A stretch of DNA of 24,227 bases, taken from the NCBI GenBank assembly GCA_039029915.1, contig JBCCFD010000067.1, positions 1 to 24,227 of the forward strand. The letters are read 5' to 3'. A model generated the notes under the pieces. That model had not been told where the DNA came from, made no database searches, and worked only from the letters and a program-made list of their open reading frames with translations. Origin of the DNA: QQUD01 sp039029915. Its GTDB lineage: Bacteria; Chloroflexota; Anaerolineae; Promineifilales; Promineifilaceae. Made by a program: the position numbers and the translations under genes. Below, piece after piece: positions 1-8,019 of the stretch; position 1 is the stretch's first letter, and the number at the start of each line of letters is the position of its first letter.

Positions 1-925
1 CGAGCTGCTGGCAATATGCTAGCGCTTTATCAATGTTGGTGCCGCCGCCCAGACGAATGCCAAAAAGGGCTTCAACGGGATCGTCCATTTGGTCTGAGAT
101 ATCTACAACGGCCGTATCAAACATCACGACTTTGGTGGTGAGGGCATTAATTGAGGCCATGACGGCTGCATAAACTGAGCCATAAACGACAGAGGTCGTC
201 ATCGAGCCGCTGGTATCGAGTGCTAATATGACGTCTTTGACGGAAGATCGTTGACGGCCGTATCCAACCAGCGTTTCGGGAATGACCGACTGATAATCCG
301 GTTGATAATGTTTGAGATTGGTGTGGATGGTGCGTAGCCAATTGATATCGTGATGCTTCGGCCTGCGGGTGCGCTGCGCTTTATCTAAGCTGCCAATAAT
401 CGCCTGCTGCATTGGAAAGGTCAGCTTTTCCTGAAGGGCTTCAACCACCTTCCGCACCACCTGCTTAGCAGTTTGCTTGGTTTGCTCGGGCATCACCTTT
501 TTAAGCGCCAAAATATTAGACACTAAATCGAGGTCTGGTTCGACTGCTTCTAAAAATTCTGGCTGCGCCAGCAATTTGCGCAGATTGAGCCGCTTGAGCG
601 CGTCTCTCTGCATGATCTGGACAACTGAATCAGGGAAGTAGTTGCGAATATCCCCTAGCCAGCGGGCTATGTCAGGATTTGAATCACCTAAATCACCTTC
701 CTCGCTATCTCCGTACAGCGATTCAAGCGCCTGATCCATCGCTTGGTCCTCTGTGGAGAGCTCAGAATCAGTTGGCGTACCGGATTCTTCACCCGCTTCC
801 CCTTCCCCTTCTTCCGGTTGATCATCAATCTTCCCCAAGACCAGACGCCACCGCCGCTGTCGCTCCTCGACTTGGGCTTGGTTGGAAAAAAATGGGGTGA
901 GATTGTCGGAATTTTTGTTTTTCAT
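1..925 (-). CDS. VWA (CoxE/YehP-type) protein, C-terminus beyond window
   Basis: Translating the minus strand from the ATG at 925-923 gives 308 residues open to the left edge, so the C-terminus is missing. Residues 35-80 are acidic and low-complexity. A helical middle region (about 85-190) precedes a von Willebrand factor A domain starting near residue 230. It has the MIDAS metal-site motif DTSGS (237-241) and the later GGGTNI threonine (T296), as in CoxE-like VWA proteins. VWA proteins of this class typically partner MoxR AAA+ ATPases, probably as substrate adaptors. It is third after the MoxR and DUF5682 genes, matching the E. coli yehL-yehM-yehP order. No clear Shine-Dalgarno precedes the ATG, but no better start was seen. 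Family call is firm; the cellular role is unknown. Confidence 0.85.
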   Translation of the reverse strand, partial: MKNKNSDNLTPFFSNQAQVEERQRRWRLVLGKIDDQPEEGEGEAGEESGTPTDSELSTEDQAMDQALESLYGDSEEGDLGDSNPDIARWLGDIRNYFPDSVVQIMQRDALKRLNLRKLLAQPEFLEAVEPDLDLVSNILALKKVMPEQTKQTAKQVVRKVVEALQEKLTFPMQQAIIGSLDKAQRTRRPKHHDINWLRTIHTNLKHYQPDYQSVIPETLVGYGRQRSSVKDVILALDTSGSMTTSVVYGSVYAAVMASINALTTKVVMFDTAVVDISDQMDDPVEALFGIRLGGGTNIDKALAYCQQL

Positions 926-1114
926 AGTTTTTTTGTGTTGCAGTTTTTTTTAATATTCTTTCGGAGGGACATAGCATGCTATGTCCTTACGCAATGATGA
1001 CACTTGATAATAGTAACTTGCACACAGGGTTAATTAGTTTGCATGTTGCAGAGTGGCAAGGGGTAGTTTACAGGTTACATTGGCAGACTTTCCCAATAAC
1101 CAATGACCAAATGA
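926..1114. other. Intergenic spacer between yehM-like and VWA genes
   Basis: This 189-bp gap separates two genes of one apparent operon. It holds a 20-bp perfect palindrome (967-986) and a block of CCAATAACCAATGACC-type words next to the yehM-like stop codon. It also holds a T-rich tract (925-960) just upstream of the VWA start. No small ORF in it looks real. Confidence 0.6.
967..986. repeat. 20-bp perfect palindrome
   Basis: GGACATAGCATGCTATGTCC is its own reverse complement. Flanking bases (AGG before, TTAC after) make it resemble the dispersed palindromes of the form GGGACGTAGCATGCTACGTCCC that I recall from intergenic DNA of some Chloroflexota and cyanobacteria. It could form a hairpin in the yehM-VWA transcript, acting as a processing or partial termination site. 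Confidence 0.75.
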
Positions 1115-3391
1115 CTACCCATCCCCAATCCCCAGCAATTTCGCTAAGGTTGGCAAGATCGCATCCGCCTGTTCCTGGTCGAAACCGGCGGTAGCGGCTG
1201 CTGTTTCAAGCGAAACGGCCGTTTGGCCATGCCGAATACGCCAGTTGATCTGTTCTCGGGCTGATTCACTAAATGATGAGAACGTCCGGCGCAACAGCGG
1301 CAAAATCGTTTGGAAACGGTCACTATCTAATTGGGTGACAAAGCTGTCTAGCAGCGACCAAAGCACCTGATCGTGCAGTAAAATGAGTTCGCTACCCTGT
1401 AAAAAGCCGTCTAGCCAAGATGCCATCTGGGCCAATTCTTCGTTTGAAGCACGAACGGCCGTTTTCATCGATAGCACCCGTTCCATCCGCAGTGAAACAT
1501 CTTCCGCTGAAAAAGCACGGCTATCTAACAGCAGCCGACAGACCTTGCCCGCAATAACACCAGGCACCTTTTCATGATCAACAATTTTATACAGCGCCTG
1601 CTCCCAATTTTCGCGGTGCTGCACGTTTTGCAGCGAATTAATGGTGGCGTGAACGGCAACTAGACGGCCAACCATTTCATTAGCCGCATCGTGGTCAAGT
1701 GATTGGCAGGAGCTAGGCAACCCAATACAAATACGGGTAACGAGTCCATCAACCACCTGCCGAATGACTTCTTCATCAAGCTGGCGCACGCTCCCATACC
1801 GGAAAACGCGGGCCAGCGGCACAAGGGCTTCCATCATGAGCGGAATATCGCTAGAAACGGCCGCTTTTTCCTCAATCCGGTTCATCAAATAGAGGACCGT
1901 TTCTGGCATATCCGCCAGAATAATTTGGTCTAGCAGCGCAGTTAGCGAGGCTAAATCTGAGGCTTTATCCGCTTTATCTTGGGCAAAATTTTTGGCGGCG
2001 CTTTTGACCGTATTGCCCCACATGGCTGCCTCAACAACCTGCATGGAGAGCTTCGGTTCCCAAACGAGCCGCCACCCTTCTGAATAAGTGCCCGGCTGAT
2101 TAGAGCGCTGCGGCATGCGTTTGCCCCAATGAATGCCCAGCAGGTTTAAGCGGTGCAAAAGCAGACTGCGCTCTAAATCGATAGACTCACGCAGATCAAG
2201 CTTAATCTGCTGTAAATTGGCATCGGGGTGGAGGCGCAGACGCTGCTGGCGCATATAGATGTCTCGCTGGAGGGGCACCATAGGTGAATCGGGCGGAATC
2301 ACGCCCATCCGCTCACCAATGGTAAGTTTTTCCTTGATGAGCGTCATCGGCATCTGGTCACCACTGCATAAGATGGTCAGTGACGCTTCGTTAAGCTCGT
2401 CTAAACCCGGATAAGGAATATCGCGCATGCCGGCCAACGCTTCCGCGAGCCGCACGCCTTCGATGACGTGAGCTGGGGAAGCGTCTAAATCTTCTTTACG
2501 CAATAGAGTTGCCACCTGTGTAAGCCAGCGAGTTGAGGTTTGTTCACTGCTTAATTTTTGCCCAGAAGCATCCCACAGGTGATGGTACCAGCCGGGGGAG
2601 TAGATGCCTGCTCCGTAACCGCTGGCGTTTGATAAGCGGCTGTAGGTCCACGGCACCCAGGCTGAGTCTACGGAGACCTCTGGCATATTGGCGAGTAACG
2701 CAAAATCTTCTGATTCGGTGTCTAAGTCGGCTAGGGCCGGCGCGTGCCACGCGCCACAAACGACAGCAATTGAGTTGTGTCCTTCACCTCGGGCCTGGCG
2801 AATGCAGGTGCGCATGTACGCTTCACGCTGATCGGCCACGCGCTGTGATTTTTGGACGGCTTCGGGAATTTCTTCTGGTGTGCTTGCTTCGCTCTGCTCG
2901 CGCATGGCGCACATGAGTTCATAGATGGCTGGAAACACGGCCGTATTCTCCTGCCGCTGCTCAAACATGGTGTGCCACCAATATTCATATTGCCCAAACC
3001 CAGATGCTTCAGCCACCTGTTTAAATACAGACATCTCAGGCATTTTGGGTTTGGCATCGGCCGCCATCATGTTCTTTTGCGGCAAATCCATAAAGCGAAC
3101 CGTTAAGCGACGGTCTAACCCATATTTAATCGCCTGATATTCAGGGGAAAATTCAGCATAAGGGAAAAAGCTTGCCTTATTTGGCTCATCCGTCCGGTAA
3201 AGCAAAAGGGCGACAGGTGGCTCCATATCTTGATGGCCAAGCCATTCAATTAGCGGGTTGGCGTCAGCCGGCCCTTCAACCAAGATGCAATCCGGTTCAA
3301 TTTTAGCCAGCCTTTCCACCAAGCTCCGAGCAGAACCCGGGCCGTGGTGCCGTATACCGAGTAGGTGTAGGTAAGGGGGAGGTGTTTTCAT
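1115..3391 (-). CDS. DUF5682 (YehM-type) protein with TraB/TIKI-like N-terminal motifs
   Basis: The 758-aa protein is almost exactly the size of E. coli YehM as I recall it (about 759 aa) and sits between MoxR and VWA genes as YehM does. The N-terminus carries GIRHHGPGSAR (12-22) followed by PDCILVEGP (33-41). Near 189-193 is an R-E-x-x-M motif, then VVCGAWHAPAL (210-220). This spacing of GxxH, PDxxxVE and GAxH resembles the TraB/ChaN/EreA/TIKI superfamily, some of whose members are metal-dependent hydrolases, so the N-terminal third may be an enzyme. The rest is helical with no motif I recognise. No signal peptide or membrane segment is seen. The last codons (GIGDG) are formed by an ATTGGGGATGGG word repeat. 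Function is unknown; the family call is fairly firm and enzymatic activity is inference. Confidence 0.8.
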   Translation of the reverse strand: MKTPPPYLHLLGIRHHGPGSARSLVERLAKIEPDCILVEGPADANPLIEWLGHQDMEPPVALLLYRTDEPNKASFFPYAEFSPEYQAIKYGLDRRLTVRFMDLPQKNMMAADAKPKMPEMSVFKQVAEASGFGQYEYWWHTMFEQRQENTAVFPAIYELMCAMREQSEASTPEEIPEAVQKSQRVADQREAYMRTCIRQARGEGHNSIAVVCGAWHAPALADLDTESEDFALLANMPEVSVDSAWVPWTYSRLSNASGYGAGIYSPGWYHHLWDASGQKLSSEQTSTRWLTQVATLLRKEDLDASPAHVIEGVRLAEALAGMRDIPYPGLDELNEASLTILCSGDQMPMTLIKEKLTIGERMGVIPPDSPMVPLQRDIYMRQQRLRLHPDANLQQIKLDLRESIDLERSLLLHRLNLLGIHWGKRMPQRSNQPGTYSEGWRLVWEPKLSMQVVEAAMWGNTVKSAAKNFAQDKADKASDLASLTALLDQIILADMPETVLYLMNRIEEKAAVSSDIPLMMEALVPLARVFRYGSVRQLDEEVIRQVVDGLVTRICIGLPSSCQSLDHDAANEMVGRLVAVHATINSLQNVQHRENWEQALYKIVDHEKVPGVIAGKVCRLLLDSRAFSAEDVSLRMERVLSMKTAVRASNEELAQMASWLDGFLQGSELILLHDQVLWSLLDSFVTQLDSDRFQTILPLLRRTFSSFSESAREQINWRIRHGQTAVSLETAAATAGFDQEQADAILPTLAKLLGIGDG

Positions 3392-3504
3392 AGTTTGGGG
3401 GATCAGGGATTGGAGATTGGGGATTGGGAATTGGAATTACTAGTTGATGTATAACCACTTATCCAAAAACCAATCATCTAATGTCTCAATCTCCTAATCA
3501 TCAC
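3392..3504. repeat. Low-complexity ATTGGGG/CCAATC-type word repeats
   Basis: The 113-bp spacer between the MoxR-like and DUF5682 genes consists largely of near-repeats of GGGATTGGAGATTGGGGATT on one side and CCAATCATCTAATGTC-type words on the other. Similar words occur at 1085-1135 and inside copA at about 19010-19030. They look like a dispersed intergenic word repeat rather than a regulatory site. Confidence 0.6.
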
Positions 3505-4584
3505 CTACACTAACGCCCGACAAGCTTGATATAAGTCACCCCATTCGTCGCGCTCTTTGACAACGGTTTCTAGATATTCGCGCCAGATGACGCTATCGTG
3601 CATAGGGTCTTTGATAACTGCACCGGTAATGCCGGCCGCTAAGTCTTGCGCGCGCATCACGCCGTCTCCAAAGTGAGCTGCCAGTGCCAAGCCGCTATTC
3701 ACAACTGAGATAACCTCAGCCGTGCTGAGTGTGCTGCTGGGTACTTTGAGCTTGGAACGGCCGTCTTCTGTTAAGCCATTTCTCAATTCACGGAATACAG
3801 TGACCACGCGGCGAATCTCTTCGAGAGCAGGCGGTTCAGCAGGCAGGTCAAGCGCCTTGCCTAAGCTAGCCACCCGTTGCTCCACAATCGTAACTTCTTC
3901 AGCAGCCGAGGCGGGTAGGGGAAGCACAACGGTATTAAATCGCCGCTTGAGCGCGCTCGAGAGGTCATTGACCCCTTTGTCTCGATCATTGGCCGTAGCG
4001 ATGACGTTGAACCCTTTTTGAGCCTGAATTTCTTGGTTCAGCTCCGGGATAGGTAGCAGTTTTTCTGACAAGATCGTGATAAGAGCATCTTGCACATCAG
4101 CCGGAATACGGGTCAGTTCCTCGACTCGAGCAATTTGTCCTTCCTGCATCGCTCGCATAACCGGGCTGGGCACTAATGCCTCGGCCGAGGGCCCTTTGGC
4201 AATTAGGCTCGCGTAGTTCCAGCCATATCGAATGACTTCTTCACCCGCACCTGCAGTGCCTTGCACCAACATTGTGGAATCCCCAGAAATGGCGGCCGCC
4301 AAATGCTCAGATACCCACGTCTTGCCGGTGCCGGGAATACCAAGCAGCAACAGTGCGCGATCGGTGGTGAGGGTGGCGATGGCGATTTCGATTAAACGGC
4401 CGTTGCCAATATATTTCGGTTGTATTTCAAATCCATTGTCTAATGTGCCGCCGAGGATATAGGTAGCGACAGCCCAAGGAGAAAGGTGCCAATTGGGTGG
4501 TTTTGGACGACTATCTGATTTTTTAAGTTCTTCCAACTCCGCGCTAAACTGCTGTTCAGCGTGTTCTCGTAAAATTAAATCCAT
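3505..4584 (-). CDS. MoxR-family AAA+ ATPase, YehL-like
   Basis: This 359-aa ATPase has Walker A GIPGTGKT (82-89), a Walker B-position segment IARVEEL (151-157), sensor-1 ATAND (196-200) and arginine-finger candidates ALKRRF (211-216). The first acidic Walker B position is Glu rather than Asp. MoxR ATPases remodel or activate partner complexes, usually with a VWA protein; in the Snider-Houry classification the YehL subfamily is defined by this gene neighbourhood. It lies first in a minus-strand set with the DUF5682 and VWA genes. AAGGA lies eight bases before the ATG, which supports the start. It is probably cytosolic. No biochemical role can be read from the sequence. Confidence 0.9.
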   Translation of the reverse strand: MDLILREHAEQQFSAELEELKKSDSRPKPPNWHLSPWAVATYILGGTLDNGFEIQPKYIGNGRLIEIAIATLTTDRALLLLGIPGTGKTWVSEHLAAAISGDSTMLVQGTAGAGEEVIRYGWNYASLIAKGPSAEALVPSPVMRAMQEGQIARVEELTRIPADVQDALITILSEKLLPIPELNQEIQAQKGFNVIATANDRDKGVNDLSSALKRRFNTVVLPLPASAAEEVTIVEQRVASLGKALDLPAEPPALEEIRRVVTVFRELRNGLTEDGRSKLKVPSSTLSTAEVISVVNSGLALAAHFGDGVMRAQDLAAGITGAVIKDPMHDSVIWREYLETVVKERDEWGDLYQACRALV

Positions 4585-4810
4585 GTAAATCCTTGCAAAA
4601 ATCGTATCCCTAATCGGAATTCGTGATCGCGATCGCTTTTTTAAATCATTCTCGTTTATGACAATGACTGACGATCACGATGTAGACTCGTATTACTAGC
4701 CTACTGGTTAAGACAGCAAAACAGTAAAAGCGTCACATTAGAATTGTATAGGAGAGCAGCCAATGGCGGTTCATTAGGCTCAGGTCCCTTCGATAGGCTC
4801 AGGGCGCACG
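4585..4810. promoter_or_regulatory. Upstream region of the yehL-like gene, with inverted repeat and REP-like words
   Basis: This 226-bp region separates the DUF4350 gene from the MoxR gene and should hold the promoter of the yehLMP-like set. It contains a perfect 9-bp inverted repeat, TCGTGATCG (4621-4629) with CGATCACGA (4672-4680). The left arm runs into GCGATCGC, the HIP1 octamer, here a single copy. At 4775-4810 lies a REP-like block, CCCTTCGATAGGCTCAGGG, abutting the DUF4350 stop codon. I could not pick out a convincing -35/-10 pair. Confidence 0.45.
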
Positions 4811-5947
4811 CTACATTTCAAATGTTGATGCTTCTTGTACCAGTTGCACCAGTTCGGTTTCGGAGACGTTTTGATTTTGCAAACGGGTGAGTAATTTTAG
4901 CAGCGCTTGTTTGTCCAGCGAGGGCTGGTATTGGGCTAATTTTTCCACGAACTCATCGTTCGGGAGCGTCGGTGAGAGTCGATAGCGCGTGCTGAGTCGC
5001 CGTTTGAGGCGGTCGTGGGTGTCTTGCAGAACGGCCTGCCGGTGTCCAGCCCGACGGCTGAGATTGGCAACGGCCGTAACGTACTCCAGCGGTGAACGAC
5101 GCACAATGTCCTCACGAAGCGGTACAGGGCGGCCAAAGTTACGCCCGCGCAGCAGTAGCCATACAAACACGACGGCCACGGTGTATAAAATCGAGCGACC
5201 AATGGGCGTGCGCTGGAGCCAATTGCCGCTTCGCGCTGATTCGGGACGAACGCCGTGATGCCATTCATCAAACCAGACCGTGCCGCTAGGTTTGCCAATC
5301 AGGTTGAGAATCAGCTCAGCATATCCCGGCTCTTGTAAGCCTAAATTGCTAAAAGGTTGTACCAAACTGCTTAAGATGACGCGCCCTTCTCCCTGTGCAA
5401 ACGTCAGAATGACGGGACGGCCGTTTACAGATAGCAACGGCACCATATCCGTGCGGGCTGTATTAAGAAACCGAACTCGCTCTTCCAAGGGTAGCTCAGA
5501 AATGATAGGCTGAACCGTCAGCGGGGTATCAATCGTGGGTGTCCCTTCAAGGAATAACACCTGGAGTGAGACATCAAAATGTCGATACGCCGAAACAGCT
5601 GGAAATTGCTCACCAGCCAGCACGAGCGTGCCGCCCTCATTAATCCATTCATCTAAAACCTGCCAGTCAAGATTCCCTATCTGCTCCGTGGGTTCAAGGA
5701 TCAAGACCATATCGGCGCTGTCGGGAATGGTGAAGGTGCCTTCTACAAGGTCTGTGACCTCAAAGCCAAGCTCACCCAACCAGCGGTAGAGTACCTGCCC
5801 CCCATCTGAAGCTGTTGAAAAGCTGGCTAGCGGTGGGTCAACGGTTTGAGAGCGAACCTGCTGAATAACCGCCACGATCGTGATTAAAACCATGAGGAGT
5901 ACGAGGCCAAAAGCCAACATGTTGTCTCTTGAGCGTTCTTGAATCAT
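4811..5947 (-). CDS. DUF4350 domain membrane protein
   Basis: The 378-aa protein starts with a single N-terminal membrane anchor (about residues 10-28). A DUF4350-like extracytoplasmic domain follows, with phrases such as ADMVLILEPTEQ and DEWINEGGTLVLAGEQ that suggest a GATase-like fold. Near 228-245 a second hydrophobic segment (about SILYTVAVVFVWLLLRGRNF) returns the chain to the cytoplasm, ending in a helical tail. DUF4350 proteins are commonly encoded beside DUF4129, MoxR and DUF58 genes in membrane-associated modules of unknown purpose. Its ATG overlaps the upstream DUF4129 stop (ATGA, 5944-5947), preceded by GAGG, which indicates translational coupling. Confidence 0.85.
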   Translation of the reverse strand: MIQERSRDNMLAFGLVLLMVLITIVAVIQQVRSQTVDPPLASFSTASDGGQVLYRWLGELGFEVTDLVEGTFTIPDSADMVLILEPTEQIGNLDWQVLDEWINEGGTLVLAGEQFPAVSAYRHFDVSLQVLFLEGTPTIDTPLTVQPIISELPLEERVRFLNTARTDMVPLLSVNGRPVILTFAQGEGRVILSSLVQPFSNLGLQEPGYAELILNLIGKPSGTVWFDEWHHGVRPESARSGNWLQRTPIGRSILYTVAVVFVWLLLRGRNFGRPVPLREDIVRRSPLEYVTAVANLSRRAGHRQAVLQDTHDRLKRRLSTRYRLSPTLPNDEFVEKLAQYQPSLDKQALLKLLTRLQNQNVSETELVQLVQEASTFEM

Positions 5948-6930
5948 TTCGCCCTCAACTGTTTGAGCTGTTCAACTTGTTTGACATATTCGTTGTACTC
6001 GTTGGCCGCTAGCGGCTGGAAGCCGTACCAAACGCGGTCAAAAACCTCAATGACGCTGCGCAAAATGGCCACCATTTCTGGCTTATGGGCTACGCTGCGC
6101 AAATACTCGCGATTCGTCAAGCTGCGATCGTAGCGAAGTAATCCCTGTTCCTCTAAAAGCAGCAGGGCGGATAGATAAAGATAGCGAACGGCCGTTCTGA
6201 AATCCCCTTCGGTGGAGAAGGCTTGCGCCCGCTCAAACGCACTGTCTGAGGTTAGATTGGCAACTTCATCTTCCTCCAAAATTAACCCTGATGCCTCAGA
6301 GTAGAAGCTGTTGAACAGGGTGTGCGCCGCGTAGCCGAGGACGATCACAAAGCCAACGATGCCCACCACGTTTAAGATTGAGCGGAAAAATCCGCTACCT
6401 TGCACCCTCTCTGGCAAAAGGTCGTTTAAAAACTGATTGATACGCAGCCAAAGATCGCGTAAATATTCCTGTAGAGGACTGGGGGTAGGTGGCGCATAAT
6501 CAAAGTCAGGGTCGTTTAAGATGGTTTGGAGGGCGGCCAGATCGGCATCAGAATAGTTGCCTGCTTCCCAACTCAATCGGGCTGAAAACAGGGCTTCAAT
6601 TTGGTCATCTATTGCTTCAAGGTCTGGTTCGTCAGCCCGCAAGAAGAAGATGAGACTATACGGCCGTATGGCCACCACGCGCCCGTCTGGTAGTGAATAA
6701 ACCGATTCCGTTTCAAGCACGTTTGCAAACTGGTTTAAATCGGCAGATGTGGGGTCCGTGTACAGCGTTTGTTGAAGCTCTTCAAGCCGGACCCAAAAGT
6801 TATCGATGGACTGTTGCTGGGCAGAAACGGCCGTTGCGCCCCAAAACAGCATGCCCAACAGCAAGCAGGTTGCTACGATAGGCTTTGTGCGAATACTAAA
6901 TTGTATTTTTGTGAATGCTCGGTTCAACAT
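5944..6930 (-). CDS. DUF4129 domain membrane protein
   Basis: I place the start at the ATG at 6930-6928 rather than a farther upstream one. It overlaps the preceding stop in TAATG and is followed by a good signal peptide ending GATAVSA-QQQ, and the longer form would overlap the upstream gene by about 100 bp. The resulting 328 aa have a long exported N-terminal region and a transmembrane helix at about 188-208 of this form. A cytosolic C-terminal DUF4129 domain follows, with SLTNREYLRSV and the FDRVWYG motif. DUF4129 proteins co-occur with DUF4350 and MoxR. The four genes 9015-4811 appear to be one operon. Confidence 0.85.
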   Translation of the reverse strand: MLNRAFTKIQFSIRTKPIVATCLLLGMLFWGATAVSAQQQSIDNFWVRLEELQQTLYTDPTSADLNQFANVLETESVYSLPDGRVVAIRPYSLIFFLRADEPDLEAIDDQIEALFSARLSWEAGNYSDADLAALQTILNDPDFDYAPPTPSPLQEYLRDLWLRINQFLNDLLPERVQGSGFFRSILNVVGIVGFVIVLGYAAHTLFNSFYSEASGLILEEDEVANLTSDSAFERAQAFSTEGDFRTAVRYLYLSALLLLEEQGLLRYDRSLTNREYLRSVAHKPEMVAILRSVIEVFDRVWYGFQPLAANEYNEYVKQVEQLKQLRAK

Positions 6931-7994
6931 TAAAACCTTAGAGAGGCAATCAGAACGGCAAAAATAATGGCGTAAAAAATGACGATGAGGAGATAGATGA
7001 TAATAGACAACATCAAAAACCAGAGCCACTCTTCACCGGTTGGTGCCATTTTCGGATCTGCTTTAGGGGCGTTTTGTAAAAGCTGGTCTACTTCAACCCC
7101 ACCTTCATCATCCGATACCGCCATTAGGGACAGATCTAGCCCTTCAAAGCGGACGCGTAGGTCAAAATACATCAGAGTGTAACAGGTTAATTGAAGGGGT
7201 AAATAGATGGCACTCAAAAGCGTATTGACGATTTGTTGGATGATTTGAGATTCGATGGAGACTAACCCAAACCCACCAAACTGCGAAACGGCCGTTGCAA
7301 TTAATAATGATGGTCCTTGAATAATAATCCAGCTAAATGCCAACAAAATTAGATTAAATAAAATGAGCCACCAAAATCGCTTACGTCCTAGCTCCCATGC
7401 CCGCGCAATTGCTTCAAACGAGCGCTTCTTTTCCAAAATAACAATGGGAATAACTAAGAATGCAGCCGCACTGCCCCAAAAGATGAACATGCCCAGGCCT
7501 GTTAACCAACCTAAAAGTGGGACAAAAATCCAATAAATGGCTATTAGAAAGCCGAACAAAAAGGCTAACACCAGTGGCCAAAATAAACTTAGCCAATTTT
7601 TACTGGCATAGCCTAAGGCAGATGATAAATCAACGTCTTTTCCCAAATAGTTCTGTGCCACCGAATGAATGATGCCAGAATAGGCAAACATCGTTAGCAA
7701 AAAGCCCAAAAAACCAATGGCTAAGGATGCGGTGATCGACCAAGGGGGCACCGTCCCTAATCCCAACAAAAAGGCATCTAAAAATTCATTTTCTGATGTG
7801 CCGAAGGTGGGTTCTGGTGCATTGTAGTTGGCAATAGCAACCGTCAGAATGATGTTCAAAATGGTGGCTGGAATTTGGGTCAAGGCCACAATACCAGTAA
7901 ACGTCCAGAAATTATTGCGATAAAGCCGGATGGCTCTATCTAAAAGCTGCCCCATGCTAAGGGGGCGTAATTCAGGAGTTGAAGCAATTGTCAT
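6930..7994 (-). CDS. GPDPase-membrane-domain-like multi-pass protein (paralogue 1)
   Basis: The 354-aa protein has about six hydrophobic segments and the N-terminal signature ELRPLSMGQLLDRAIRLYRNN. This signature is typical of the glycerophosphodiester phosphodiesterase membrane domain family (PF10110-like), which in bacteria is usually a stand-alone membrane protein of unknown function. A soluble linker with PTGEEW precedes the last helix. AGGA lies 11 bases before the ATG. Its stop overlaps the DUF4129 start. It is a clear paralogue of the next gene upstream (8020-9015), sharing the N-terminal signature, topology and the PTGEE motif, and so arose by tandem duplication. A role in membrane organisation or cell envelope is only a guess. 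Confidence 0.8.
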   Translation of the reverse strand: MTIASTPELRPLSMGQLLDRAIRLYRNNFWTFTGIVALTQIPATILNIILTVAIANYNAPEPTFGTSENEFLDAFLLGLGTVPPWSITASLAIGFLGFLLTMFAYSGIIHSVAQNYLGKDVDLSSALGYASKNWLSLFWPLVLAFLFGFLIAIYWIFVPLLGWLTGLGMFIFWGSAAAFLVIPIVILEKKRSFEAIARAWELGRKRFWWLILFNLILLAFSWIIIQGPSLLIATAVSQFGGFGLVSIESQIIQQIVNTLLSAIYLPLQLTCYTLMYFDLRVRFEGLDLSLMAVSDDEGGVEVDQLLQNAPKADPKMAPTGEEWLWFLMLSIIIYLLIVIFYAIIFAVLIASLRF

Positions 7995-8019
7995 GAACTG
8001 ATTGTCCTAAAAATTTTCG

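Noticed and set aside
679..1194. Plus-strand ORFs of about 72-84 codons over the VWA gene start and spacer
   Set aside because: They overlap the open minus-strand VWA frame or repeat DNA, show no family motif, and lack ribosome-binding sites.
2533..3137. Overlapping ORFs on both strands inside the DUF5682 gene
   Set aside because: They are out-of-frame shadows of a 758-aa gene with family motifs.
1..4584. VMAP-type MoxR-VWA conflict system
   Set aside because: The order and the DUF5682 partner fit the YehL/M/P type; no effector domain or protease typical of VMAP systems is seen.
6931..7029. Longer N-terminus for the DUF4129 protein
   Set aside because: It would overlap the upstream membrane gene by about 100 bp, whereas the TAATG overlap at 6930 gives a clean signal peptide.
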